Part shown: positions 54,312-62,612 of the stretch, in pieces
How positions within the stretch are numbered: the stretch's first letter is position 1
Layout of the letters: every line of letters starts with the position of its first letter
Source of the DNA: an uncultured Porphyromonadaceae bacterium
Lineage (GTDB): Bacteria; Bacteroidota; Bacteroidia; Bacteroidales; Muribaculaceae
Assembly: GCA_902491625.1 (NCBI GenBank)
Contig: CABUIO010000001.1
Span: 124,001-188,000, forward strand
Length of the DNA: 64,000 nucleotides
Direction of reading: 5' to 3'
Notes under the pieces: generated by a model
Databases searched by the model: none
What the model saw: the letters and a program-made list of their open reading frames with translations, nothing else
Told to the model about the DNA's origin: nothing
Program-made: the position numbers and the translations under genes

Positions 54312-55778
54312 ATGACAGCATTTCTAATAGCGCTCGCAGTGCTCATCGGCGGCTACTTCATCTACGGTTTTATAGTGGACCGCATCCTCGCCACCGACAA
54401 AAACCGTCCGATGCCCTGCGACACGCATCGTGACGGCATCGACTACATGCCGATGGCTACCTGGAAAGCATTCCTCATACAGTTCCTCAACATCGCCGGA
54501 CTCGGTCCTATCTTCGGCGCGATCATGGGCGTGATGTTCGGCCCCGCGGCGTTCCTCTGGATCACATTTGGCACAATCTTCGCCGGCGCCGTCCATGATT
54601 TCGTTTCTGGCGTCGTCTCCATACGCAGCAACGGCGCCTCGCTCCCCGAGATCGTCGGTCAGGAACTCGGAGTCAGCATCAAGCAGGTGATGAGGGTCTT
54701 CTCCATCCTGCTGCTCGTGCTTGTCGGCGCCGTCTTTATCTCCACTCCGGCCTCAATCATACAGGGACTTACGGAAGGCTATCTGTCGGAATGGTTCTGG
54801 ATTGTAGTCATATTCATCTACTATCTGCTCGCCACGATGCTCCCGATCGACAAGCTTATCGGCAATCTATATCCGATTTTCGGCGTGGCGCTCCTTTTCA
54901 TGGCGGCGGCGCTGCTCTGCATCATTCTTTTTGACCCTGCGGTCCACATCCCTATCGACATGTCGGAAGGCATCTTCAACGCGCAGTCCGATCCGGGAGT
55001 CAAGCCTCTGTTTCCCATGATGTTCGTGTCGATAGCCTGCGGCGCGATCTCCGGCTTCCATGCCACACAGAGTCCCATGATAGCGCGTTGCCTTAAATCC
55101 GAAAAACTGGCGCGTCCGATCTTCTACGGCGCAATGGTGGCTGAAGGCATCGTGGCGCTCATCTGGGCGGCGGCAGCCATCGCCTTCACCGGAGGCTACG
55201 ACAAACTCGGCGAGTATTTCGCCGTTCACGGCAACAATGCCACGGCTCAGCTCGTCAACGACATCTCCGTCGGCTGGCTGGGCAAGATCGGCGGACTCCT
55301 CGCAATCCTCGGTGTCGTGGCCGCACCGATCAGCACCGGCGACACGGCGCTGCGCTCCACCCGACTCATTGTAGCCGATCTGCTCAAACTCGACCAGAAA
55401 TCGCTTCTAAAACGCCTCATGGTCTCGCTACCGATCTTCGCCGCTGTTGCGGCGCTGATGTTCATAGAGTTCGACATCCTCTGGCGCTACTTCGCATGGG
55501 CGAACCAGACACTCTCCGTCTTCACACTCTGGGCGGTGACAGTCTATCTCGCCCGCAACCATAAGCCATACATCATCACATTGCTTCCGGCCATGTTCAT
55601 GACCGTGGTCTCGGCGAGCTATCTCCTCTTCGCTCCTCGTCCGGAAGGCTTCGGTCTGCCGCTGTGGATCTCCGTCACTGCCGGATGCGCCGTGGCGATG
55701 CTTTTCACGGCTCTCTTCCTGCGCTATCTGCGGCGCCTTCCATCCAAAGAACAAATGACAAAAACAGTACAAGCATAA
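54312..55778 (+). CDS. cstA: Carbon starvation protein CstA family transporter
   Basis: A 488-residue membrane protein with about 14 helices. The CstA signatures QFLNIAGLGPIFGAIMGVMF, SIRSNGASLPEIVGQELG and ISTGDTALRSTRLIVAD are clear. E. coli relatives import pyruvate and peptides; this is the shorter form seen in Bacteroidetes (E. coli CstA is about 700 residues). Its stop overlaps the ispE start by one base (TAATG), so the two are translationally coupled. Confidence 0.93.
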   Translation: MTAFLIALAVLIGGYFIYGFIVDRILATDKNRPMPCDTHRDGIDYMPMATWKAFLIQFLNIAGLGPIFGAIMGVMFGPAAFLWITFGTIFAGAVHDFVSGVVSIRSNGASLPEIVGQELGVSIKQVMRVFSILLLVLVGAVFISTPASIIQGLTEGYLSEWFWIVVIFIYYLLATMLPIDKLIGNLYPIFGVALLFMAAALLCIILFDPAVHIPIDMSEGIFNAQSDPGVKPLFPMMFVSIACGAISGFHATQSPMIARCLKSEKLARPIFYGAMVAEGIVALIWAAAAIAFTGGYDKLGEYFAVHGNNATAQLVNDISVGWLGKIGGLLAILGVVAAPISTGDTALRSTRLIVADLLKLDQKSLLKRLMVSLPIFAAVAALMFIEFDILWRYFAWANQTLSVFTLWAVTVYLARNHKPYIITLLPAMFMTVVSASYLLFAPRPEGFGLPLWISVTAGCAVAMLFTALFLRYLRRLPSKEQMTKTVQA

Positions 55779-56647
55779 TGGTGACATTTGCCAACGCCAA
55801 GATAAATCTCGGTCTTAACATCGTGCGCCGCCGCCCCGACGGCTATCACGATCTGGAAACAATCTTCTATCCTGCCGGAAAAGGGTGCGGAACGCCCGGG
55901 AATCCTGGGAATCTATGCGATATAATCGAGATCACGCCCTCGGATTCCGACAAACTGCAACAGCGCGGTTTCATTGCCGACTGCGATCCGCAATCCAATC
56001 TCGTGATGAAAGCCCTGCGTCTCTTCCGCGAGGAAGCCGCGAAAGGAGGTGTCAGTCTTCCGCCGCAGAACATCACGCTTGAAAAACATATCCCCTTCGG
56101 CGCCGGAATCGGCGGCGGTTCCGCTGATGCCACGGCAACCCTGACCACGCTCAATGCCATCTGCGGCAACATCTTCGACGACAAACAGTTGTGCGCTATG
56201 GCCAACCGTCTCGGTGCCGACTGTCCTTTTTTCGTAGTCAACAAGCCTGTGTTCGCGCAAGGCACCGGCGAACTCTTCACGCCTCTCGATCTTGACCTCA
56301 GCGACTACTGGCTGGCGCTCGTCAAGCCCGACGTGTCGATCTCCACGCGCGAAGCATTCAGCTGTGTCACGCCGCGCCAACCCGAAATTCCGCTGACCGA
56401 AATTGTTAGGCTCCCTGTTGATCAATGGAGAGACAAGATGGTCAACGACTTCGAAGTGTCGGCGTTCACGCGTCATCCCGAACTGCGCCGGATCAAGGAA
56501 GGTCTCTATGCCAATGGAGCGGTGTACGCCTCGATGAGCGGCTCCGGCTCGTCGTTCTACGGCATATTTTCCTCCATGGAGGAAGCAAAGAAGGCCGCAA
56601 ACGATTCCGGCTGTCCCTACGCCGGTGTGACAAGGATGCTCCGATGA
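55778..56647 (+). CDS. ispE: 4-diphosphocytidyl-2-C-methyl-D-erythritol kinase
   Basis: A 289-residue GHMP kinase of the non-mevalonate isoprenoid pathway. It begins MVTFANAKINLGLNIVRRRP with GYHDLET, and the ATP-binding loop reads PFGAGIGGGSADATATL. Motif 3 (ASMSGSGSSFYGIF) is near the end. The start overlapping cstA is preferred over longer readings, which lie in another gene. It is the only pathway gene in the window. Confidence 0.96.
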   Translation: MVTFANAKINLGLNIVRRRPDGYHDLETIFYPAGKGCGTPGNPGNLCDIIEITPSDSDKLQQRGFIADCDPQSNLVMKALRLFREEAAKGGVSLPPQNITLEKHIPFGAGIGGGSADATATLTTLNAICGNIFDDKQLCAMANRLGADCPFFVVNKPVFAQGTGELFTPLDLDLSDYWLALVKPDVSISTREAFSCVTPRQPEIPLTEIVRLPVDQWRDKMVNDFEVSAFTRHPELRRIKEGLYANGAVYASMSGSGSSFYGIFSSMEEAKKAANDSGCPYAGVTRMLR

Positions 56648-56791
56648 CATATTCCCTCCATATCGTCTGGCGTGTGAACGTATTGAGGATGTGGATTGTT
56701 AAAAATATAAATCGGGAAATGTGAAGGTCGCGTTCGGCTTTAACACTTTTCGGCTCGGTTTTTGTAATAGAGACTTTCAAATCATTTCATC

Positions 56792-57415
56792 ATGAGCAAC
56801 AAGAAATACAACCATAAAGGTGACAATGCCTCTGACAAGGCTAAAGACACCGGATACAACGAGACAAACGGCGAGATTCCCGAAGTTGAATCTATAGAAA
56901 ATGTAAACTCCGACGACACGGAAGCTGAGGAGATTCCGGTCGAAGAGGTGGTGGTGACTCCCGAAAACGAAGTCGAGAAGCTCAAGGAAGAGCTTGAAAA
57001 GGAGAAAAAGGAATACATGTTCCTGATGGCGGATTTTGACAATTTCCGCAAACGCACCATCAAAGAGAAAGCCGACCTTATAAAGAACGGCGGCGAGAAA
57101 GTGCTTAAAGGCCTTCTCCCGATTCTCGACGACTTCGAACGCGGCATCAAGGCAAGTGCCGAAGCTACCGACGCGAAGGCCGTACTCGAAGGCATGGAGC
57201 TGATCTACAACAAGCTGAAACAGTATCTTGAACAGAACGGCGTCAAGGAGATGGATCCTTCCGACGACACATTCGACACCGAGCGCCACGAGGCGATCTC
57301 GGTCGTGCCCGTGCCCGACGAGGAGAAGAAAGGCAAGATCCTCGACACCGTGCAGAAAGGCTACACTATCAACGGCAAGGTGCTTCGTCATGCCAAAGTT
57401 GTCGTGGGTCAGTGA
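56792..57415 (+). CDS. grpE: Nucleotide exchange factor GrpE
   Basis: A 207-residue DnaK cochaperone. The N-terminal ~60 residues are acidic and disordered, then a long helix (VEKLKEELEKEKKEYMFLMA, DFDNFRKRT) and the C-terminal beta domain (HEAISVVPVPDEEKKGKILD, VQKGYTINGKVLRHAKVVV). These are diagnostic. It is followed at 44 bases by dnaJ; no dnaK is in the window. Confidence 0.97.
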   Translation: MSNKKYNHKGDNASDKAKDTGYNETNGEIPEVESIENVNSDDTEAEEIPVEEVVVTPENEVEKLKEELEKEKKEYMFLMADFDNFRKRTIKEKADLIKNGGEKVLKGLLPILDDFERGIKASAEATDAKAVLEGMELIYNKLKQYLEQNGVKEMDPSDDTFDTERHEAISVVPVPDEEKKGKILDTVQKGYTINGKVLRHAKVVVGQ

Positions 57416-57459
57416 TCATTTCAGCCGATAAAGAATTATAGAAAATAAAAGCCGACATC

Positions 57460-58677
57460 ATGGCAGAAAAGAGAGATTACTACGAAGTGCTCGGCGTCGG
57501 ACGCAACGCCACCGACGACGAGCTGAAAAAAGCATACCGCAAGCTTGCCATCAAATATCATCCTGACAAGATGGTTGGCAAACCAGAGGCTGAGCGCAAG
57601 GAAGCCGAGGAGAAATTCAAGGAGATCGCCGAGGCCTACGACGTGCTCAGCAACGCTGAGAAACGCAAACGTTACGACCAGTTCGGCCACAACATGGGAC
57701 CGCAGGGCTTTCCCGGAGGCGCCGGTGGCGGTGTCTACAGCGGCGGCATGAACATGGAGGACATCTTCGAGCAGTTCGGCGACATCTTCGGCGACATCTT
57801 CGGCAACGGAGGCCGCGGTCACTACGGCCACTACAGCAGCTACGGAGGCGGCGCGGCACGCAAGCCTGTCAATAAGGGCAGCGACCTGCGCATCAAGGTG
57901 AAAGTCAGCCTCAAGGATGTTGTCAACGGAGTCGACAAGAAGCTTAAGATTCCGCGCTACGTGGCCTGCGAGACATGCAACGGCACCGGCGCCAAAGGGG
58001 GCACGTCATACCACACATGCAACACCTGCCACGGCTCCGGATACGTGACACGCGTCCAGCAGACCTTCATGGGCGCCATGCAGAGCCAGCAGGTATGCCC
58101 GGAATGCAACGGCGAGGGCAAGGTCATCACCGAGGCCTGTCAGGCATGCGGCGGCGAAGGCATCGTGCGTAAATCCGAAGAGGTGCACTTCCACATCCCC
58201 GCAGGCGTGCGCGACGGCATGACCCTCACTATGAAAGGGAAAGGCAACGCGGCGCGCCACGGCGGCATAAACGGCGACCTCCTGATAGTCATCGAGGAGG
58301 AGAAGGACCCCAACATCATCCGCGACGAAAATGACCTCATCTACAATCTCATGCTCGACTTCCCGACCGCAGCTCTCGGCGGCAACGCAGAAATTCCGCT
58401 CGTCGACGGCAAGGCACGACTCAAGATTCCTGCCGGCACACAGCCCGGAAAGGTTCTGAGACTGCGCGGCAAGGGCGTGCCCGACATGAACGGATCCGGC
58501 AAGGGCGACATGCTTGTCAACGTGATGGTCTATGTGCCCGAAAACCTGACCGACGAAGAGCGTTCGGCCATCGAGTCGCTTAAAGGCAAGCCCAACATCG
58601 CGCCCGAACCCGGCACGATCAAACGAATCTTCTCGCGTCTGCGCCACATCTTCCACAAGGAGTCGGAAGGCGTCTGA
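57460..58677 (+). CDS. dnaJ: Chaperone protein DnaJ
   Basis: A 405-residue type I J-protein. It has an N-terminal J domain with HPD (IKYHPDKM), a Gly-rich linker (about 75-135), a zinc domain with four CxxCxGxG repeats ([32 protein letters not shown]), and the C-terminal substrate-binding domain. It acts with GrpE and DnaK in folding. The insertion [13 protein letters not shown] in the J domain is slightly longer than in E. coli. Confidence 0.98.
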   Translation: MAEKRDYYEVLGVGRNATDDELKKAYRKLAIKYHPDKMVGKPEAERKEAEEKFKEIAEAYDVLSNAEKRKRYDQFGHNMGPQGFPGGAGGGVYSGGMNMEDIFEQFGDIFGDIFGNGGRGHYGHYSSYGGGAARKPVNKGSDLRIKVKVSLKDVVNGVDKKLKIPRYVACETCNGTGAKGGTSYHTCNTCHGSGYVTRVQQTFMGAMQSQQVCPECNGEGKVITEACQACGGEGIVRKSEEVHFHIPAGVRDGMTLTMKGKGNAARHGGINGDLLIVIEEEKDPNIIRDENDLIYNLMLDFPTAALGGNAEIPLVDGKARLKIPAGTQPGKVLRLRGKGVPDMNGSGKGDMLVNVMVYVPENLTDEERSAIESLKGKPNIAPEPGTIKRIFSRLRHIFHKESEGV

Positions 58678-58722
58678 AGGCCACAAAAAAATAGAAGTAG
58701 CAAAATTTCCTCATCATAGACT

Positions 58723-58766
58723 CAGGCGTGCACCTCTCCCCACGGAGATCTGCACGCCTGTTTTTA
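58723..58766 (+). terminator. Terminator after dnaJ
   Basis: CAGGCGTGCA (58,723-58,732) pairs perfectly with TGCACGCCTG (58,751-58,760) and is followed by five T residues. A strong intrinsic terminator for the grpE-dnaJ transcript. Confidence 0.9.
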
Positions 58767-58772
58767 TAAGAT

Positions 58773-58795
58773 AAAGTTTTTTGCTAACTTTGCGT
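58773..58795 (+). promoter_or_regulatory. Promoter-like direct repeat, left copy
   Basis: Contains TAACTTTG (58,785-58,792), an exact -7 element, 31 bases before the DUF3791-like gene. The 23-base sequence is repeated with one single-base indel at 59,862-59,884, after the three-gene module. Confidence 0.55.
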
Positions 58796-58822
58796 CAGTC
58801 TCCTCTAAACACAATTATCGAA

Positions 58823-59104
58823 ATGAAGCCATCCGGAAATAATCCTCTAAATAAGGTTACAACAACGAAGATCAATGAAACATCCATAAATCCGGATGTT
58901 CTTGACTTTGTGACCTACTGCATAAGCAAACTCGCAAATGAGTTGGGAATGTCTCAGAGGGAAGTCTATCGCAGACTCATCGACTCGGGCATCCTTTATG
59001 GCTACATTGCGCCTTCATACGATGTACTCCACACCTTCGGATCCCGTTATCTGATGGACGACCTGATAAGCTTCATGAAAGAGAAAGGAGCGTTGCCGGC
59101 ATGA
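58823..59104 (+). CDS. DUF3791-like protein, candidate antitoxin
   Basis: A 93-residue protein from the ATG at 58,823. The family signature is present: DFVTYCISKLANELGMSQREVYRR then LIDSGILYGYIAPSYDVLHTFG. DUF3791 proteins are small helical proteins usually found next to DUF3990 genes. Its stop overlaps the DUF3990 start in ATGA, so the genes are coupled. The antitoxin role is inference from this pairing. Confidence 0.8.
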   Translation: MKPSGNNPLNKVTTTKINETSINPDVLDFVTYCISKLANELGMSQREVYRRLIDSGILYGYIAPSYDVLHTFGSRYLMDDLISFMKEKGALPA

Positions 59105-59567
59105 TTCTCTATCACGCTTCATATACTGAGATAAAAACGCCAGACACACTACATTCACGTGAGGATATAGATTTCGGTCGCGGCTTCTATCTCACGTCAA
59201 TAAAGGAACAGGCCATAAATTACGCACAACGATTTATACGACGAGGGAAAGACGCGTGGTTGAATATATACGAGTTTAACATCTCAACGGATGAATGGAA
59301 AATTCTGAATTTTGAAGCATACGACAGCGATTGGCTTGATTTTATCTCTCAATGCCGTGGAAAGACGGCACTGATTATGATATTGTAATTGGAGGCATTG
59401 CCAATGACCGTGTGATTCAGACCCTTGACAGATATTTCGCCGGAGAATTGAACTCCGAGCAAACTCTTGGTCTCCTCAAATACGAAAAGCCGAACATACA
59501 ATACTGCATCCGCTCACAGAAAATGCTCGATAAATGTCTTATCCATATAAAAAGTACGATTCTATGA
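59101..59567 (+). pseudogene. DUF3990-like (ADP-ribosyltransferase-like) gene with a frameshift
   Basis: The first frame (59,101-59,388) encodes MILYHASYTEIKTPDTLHSR and DFGRGFYLTSIKEQAINYAQ, the start of a DUF3990 domain with the layout of a small ADP-ribosyltransferase fold. It then runs to a stop after CRGKTALIMIL. The continuation, GTDYDIVIGGIANDRVIQTL and later LNSEQTLGLLKYEKPNIQY, is in the -1 frame. The two frames meet at about 59,352-59,370, so one base seems lost (or a -1 shift is needed). The total fits an intact ~155-residue protein. Either a decayed toxin, a frameshifted gene or a sequence error. Confidence 0.72.
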
Positions 59568-59809
59568 CTCTGGAAACAAAGATAATATTTCGTAGCAAAA
59601 AAAGCTTTGACATTATCTCTTCAATTTGCAAGCTGTATAATGTGTCTGTCGAAAAAGCCATGGACATTTTCTATCGGTCGGATACATCTGTGCTTATCGA
59701 GGATGGAGTTGCAGATCTGCACTGCCGAAGTGAAAGATACCTTGCGCAGTGTGTATGGGATGAATACTGTGAATCAAATGATGAATCCAATGACGTGACT
59801 CACTCCTGA
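59564..59809 (+). CDS. Second DUF3791-like protein
   Basis: An 81-residue protein from the ATG at 59,564, which overlaps the DUF3990 stop in ATGA. It reads DIISSICKLYNVSVEKAMDIF, then YRSDTSVLIEDGVADLHCRSERYL, a divergent version of the first gene's pattern (helix, short loop, Ile-rich, LH). The C terminus is acidic (ESNDESND). It completes a three-gene module; the role is unknown. Confidence 0.65.
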   Translation: MTLETKIIFRSKKSFDIISSICKLYNVSVEKAMDIFYRSDTSVLIEDGVADLHCRSERYLAQCVWDEYCESNDESNDVTHS

Positions 59810-59861
59810 AAATCAATTCCTGAAATCATATCAAATCATATCGACAATCGGACTGATTATG

Positions 59862-59884
59862 AAAAGTTTTTGCTAACTTTGCGT
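59862..59884 (+). promoter_or_regulatory. Promoter-like direct repeat, right copy
   Basis: Near-identical to 58,773-58,795 (one T fewer), with TAACTTTG at 59,874-59,881. It lies 35 bases before the thioesterase ATG and is the probable promoter of the thioesterase-dprA unit. Confidence 0.6.
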
Positions 59885-59915
59885 TCAATGCCGCACCTGA
59901 GCGACATTATTGACT

Positions 59916-60332
59916 ATGCCGATCCTTAACGATAATAAAAAGTATATCTACGCTCTTGAGATGGTGGTCCGCGACTACGAGCTTGACGCTGAGCAGATCG
60001 TGAACAATGCCAACTATCTCCACTATATGGAGCACACACGCCACAGCTTCTGTTCCGAAGCCGGACTCTCCTTCGCGGAGATGCGCATGCGCGGAATAGA
60101 TCCGGTGGTGCGCAAGATCGAAATCGAATATTTCAATTCGCTGCGCTCCGGGGATCATTTCCTCAGCTGCCTGAAGGTGGAGCGCAAGGGTGCGCGTTTC
60201 GTGTTCAAGCAGGACATCATGTTCCCGACAGGAGAATTTGCCGTTCAGGGACAGGTGACAATCGTGTGCCTGAAGGACGGAAAGCTCACGCGCGGCAATG
60301 AGCTGGCTGAACTTTTCAAAGACTATCTCTGA
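59916..60332 (+). CDS. Acyl-CoA thioesterase, 4-hydroxybenzoyl-CoA thioesterase/YbgC family
   Basis: A 138-residue hotdog-fold protein starting at the ATG 59,916. The motif VNNANYLHYMEHTRHSF matches the family's active-site region with the Asn-Tyr pair. A central beta sheet (PVVRKIEIEYFNSLRSGDHF) follows. Members hydrolyse acyl-CoA thioesters; the substrate is unknown. dprA starts four bases after its stop. Confidence 0.9.
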   Translation: MPILNDNKKYIYALEMVVRDYELDAEQIVNNANYLHYMEHTRHSFCSEAGLSFAEMRMRGIDPVVRKIEIEYFNSLRSGDHFLSCLKVERKGARFVFKQDIMFPTGEFAVQGQVTIVCLKDGKLTRGNELAELFKDYL

Positions 60333-60336
60333 ACCG

Positions 60337-61455
60337 ATGGATTACGCAGAGACAGCCGCCGTCATCGCCCTCTCACGCCTCAAAGGCGTAGGAGCGCCGT
60401 TTCTGCAGATCCTTAACGAGAAAGGCATATCGGCGGCGGAATTCCTCGCCATGACGCCGGTGCAGCAGGGAGCGGCCTGTTCGCTTGCACAGATGCCGCA
60501 ATGGAGCGAAGCGGAGATCCGCGAGGCCAAGGCGACAGGCGAGAAAGAGGCGCTGTTCTGTCAACGCCACAAGGTTAAGATCCTCTCGCCAATCCTCGAC
60601 GGCTATCCGAGACGCCTCGCCATACTCGACGACGCTCCGTCAGTTCTATTCGTGCTTGGAAACGCAGATCTCGACGCACTCCACATTATCGGTGTCGTCG
60701 GCACACGACGCATCACGCCCTCGGGCGACAGATTCTGCCGCAAGTTCGTCAAGGATTTAGGTGAGCTCGTGGCGAATCCATTGATTGTCAGCGGTCTCGC
60801 CTACGGTGCGGATGCTGCGGCGCATCAGTCTGCGCTCGAAAGCAATCTTCCGACCGCCGCAGTGCTCGCCCACGGGCTCTCGATGATCTATCCCGCGTCC
60901 CACCGCCAGCTGGCCGAGAGGATTCTTCATCAGGGAGGAGCGCTCATTTCCCAGTATCTTTCGGAGCAGAAACCTTTCCGTGGCAATTTCCTGCAACGCA
61001 ACCGTGTCATCGCGGCTCTTTCCGACGGAGTGATGATAATTGAGAGTGCCATGAAAGGTGGCGCCATGAACACAGCTCATGCGGCGTTCGATTTCAGCCG
61101 CAGCGTGATGGCTCTGCCGGGACGTCCGACGGATGCCATGAGTGAGGGTTGCAACCATCTGATACGACATCAGATTGCCACTCTTACGACCGACGCGCGG
61201 CAAGCCTGTCACACCCTCGGATGGGAAACAGCCAAGGAGAAGCCTCAGACCGCCGATCCGACTCTGTTCCGGCAGCCGGACTCAGAGCTTATGCCGGTAT
61301 ATACCCTTCTGCAACAGTCGGATGCGCCCGTCGGTATCGACTTCATAATGATGAAATGCGGACTTCCTCCCGCACGTCTGACGGCCATGCTCTTCGCCTT
61401 GGAAGAGGATGGCTTCATCGCCCGCCTCCCCAACAACCGCTACACAATTATATAG
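60337..61455 (+). CDS. dprA: DNA-processing protein DprA
   Basis: A 372-residue protein that binds incoming single-stranded DNA and loads RecA in transformation. The Rossmann-like DprA core (about 105-300) has VGTRRITPSGDRFCRKFVKD, VSGLAYGADAAAHQ, LAHGLSMIYPASHR and NFLQRNRVIAALSDGVMIIE. An N-terminal helical domain and a C-terminal winged helix (PVGIDFIMMKCGLPPARLTA) complete it. It starts at the ATG 60,337, four bases after the thioesterase gene. Confidence 0.95.
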   Translation: MDYAETAAVIALSRLKGVGAPFLQILNEKGISAAEFLAMTPVQQGAACSLAQMPQWSEAEIREAKATGEKEALFCQRHKVKILSPILDGYPRRLAILDDAPSVLFVLGNADLDALHIIGVVGTRRITPSGDRFCRKFVKDLGELVANPLIVSGLAYGADAAAHQSALESNLPTAAVLAHGLSMIYPASHRQLAERILHQGGALISQYLSEQKPFRGNFLQRNRVIAALSDGVMIIESAMKGGAMNTAHAAFDFSRSVMALPGRPTDAMSEGCNHLIRHQIATLTTDARQACHTLGWETAKEKPQTADPTLFRQPDSELMPVYTLLQQSDAPVGIDFIMMKCGLPPARLTAMLFALEEDGFIARLPNNRYTII

Positions 61456-61459
61456 ACCT

Positions 61460-62332
61460 TTAGATGCGGTCAAGCACGGTGCGCACAAGTTCCTGAACAC
61501 GTGGCTTATAATCAGTGTCGGCATCTTCGCTGCGACGTTGCGCTATGATGCAGCAGACAGTCATGGCCTTGTGACCGAGCATACGAGCCATGCCTTGCAG
61601 GCAGCCGCTCTCCATCTCGAAGTTGGTGACCGGCTGACCTTTGTAGCTGAAACTCTCGATGCGTTCCACGAGGTCGGGCTTGGCAAGCGGCAGACGCAGT
61701 CTGCGTCCCTGCGGCGCATAGAATCCCACGGCGGCGATCGTGATGCCGCGGCGCATGTCGTCGAGTCCGATGCGCTCCACGAGTTCCGGATCGGCATCTA
61801 CAGCATAAGGATTAGCCCATGAGGGCAGCCATCCGACATAGTCCATAAATTCCCTTTCAAACTCCAAGTCGCAAACCTTGTCGCGGTCGGCATAGAAGTT
61901 AAGGATGCCGTCGGTGCCGACACCTTTTCGCGCTATGACGAAATCACCGATTTTCAGATCAGGCTGCAGCGAGCCGGAAGTGCCGACGCGCACCATCTCA
62001 AGAGTACGGTGCTCCTTGCGCACCTCGCGTGTGGCAAAATCCACATTCGCCAGTGCGTCGAGCTCCGTGACGACAATCTCGATGTTGTCGGCGCCGATGC
62101 CGTGCGACAGACAAAGTATCTTCTTCCCCTTGTAAGTGCCCGCGATAGCGTGGAACTCACGCGACTGCACATCGTAGTCAATCGAATCAAAAAAGAGCGA
62201 AATCATTGTGACACGTCCGGGATCTCCCACAAGTATGATCTTGTCGCGCAACTGCTCGGGACGGAGATGTATATGGAAAGCCGAATTGTCGGCGTTGATG
62301 ATAAGCTGTGAGGAAGGGATTATCTCTTTCAT
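61460..62332 (-). CDS. Nucleoside phosphorylase (uridine phosphorylase-like)
   Basis: A 290-residue PNP_UDP family enzyme that cleaves a nucleoside with phosphate to give base and ribose 1-phosphate. Motifs include the phosphate-binding ILVGDPGRVTMIS, VRVGTSGSLQPDLKIGD and the purine/pyrimidine-site TNFEMESGCLQGMARML. It most resembles uridine phosphorylase, but specificity cannot be fixed. It converges on dprA, with four bases between stops. Confidence 0.9.
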   Translation of the reverse strand: MKEIIPSSQLIINADNSAFHIHLRPEQLRDKIILVGDPGRVTMISLFFDSIDYDVQSREFHAIAGTYKGKKILCLSHGIGADNIEIVVTELDALANVDFATREVRKEHRTLEMVRVGTSGSLQPDLKIGDFVIARKGVGTDGILNFYADRDKVCDLEFEREFMDYVGWLPSWANPYAVDADPELVERIGLDDMRRGITIAAVGFYAPQGRRLRLPLAKPDLVERIESFSYKGQPVTNFEMESGCLQGMARMLGHKAMTVCCIIAQRRSEDADTDYKPRVQELVRTVLDRI

Positions 62333-62422
62333 GGTCGTAAGTAACTCTTAAAAATTAGTTAATGGTCAAACAATCTACGCAACTCACATTACTGATACAT
62401 CCTTGCTCGTCTTTTTGGTGCT

Positions 62423-62478
62423 TTAGCCGTTGTCGCTCAGTCATGTAGCCCGCTACACTCCTTCGCTCCCCCGGCTAA
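62423..62478. repeat. Nested inverted-repeat structure, candidate dispersed repeat or RNA
   Basis: Outer arms TTAGCCG (62,423-62,429) and CGGCTAA (62,472-62,478) enclose an inner hairpin TGTAGC-cc-GCTACA (62,444-62,457), with CGCTC and CGCTCC motifs between. It lies in a 280-base gap between divergent genes. The remainder of the gap shows only the SpoU-gene promoter. Confidence 0.4.
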
Positions 62479-62575
62479 ATCACTCAAAAATCCTTCACAA
62501 CTATGTATCATCTATTTTTTGCGAGTTACTTATTAGGTTTTATAGATAAAACGTTGTCCCGGCGGTCAATGTTCG

Positions 62576-62606
62576 TTGCCGGGAGCCGGAAAAATGACTA
62601 CCTTTG
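62576..62606 (+). promoter_or_regulatory. Promoter giving a probably leaderless mRNA
   Basis: TTG (62,576-62,578), 20 bases, TACCTTTG (62,599-62,606). The expected start (about 7 bases downstream) falls at or next to the ATG at 62,613, implying little or no 5' leader. Confidence 0.6.
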
Positions 62607-62612
62607 CAGGAC

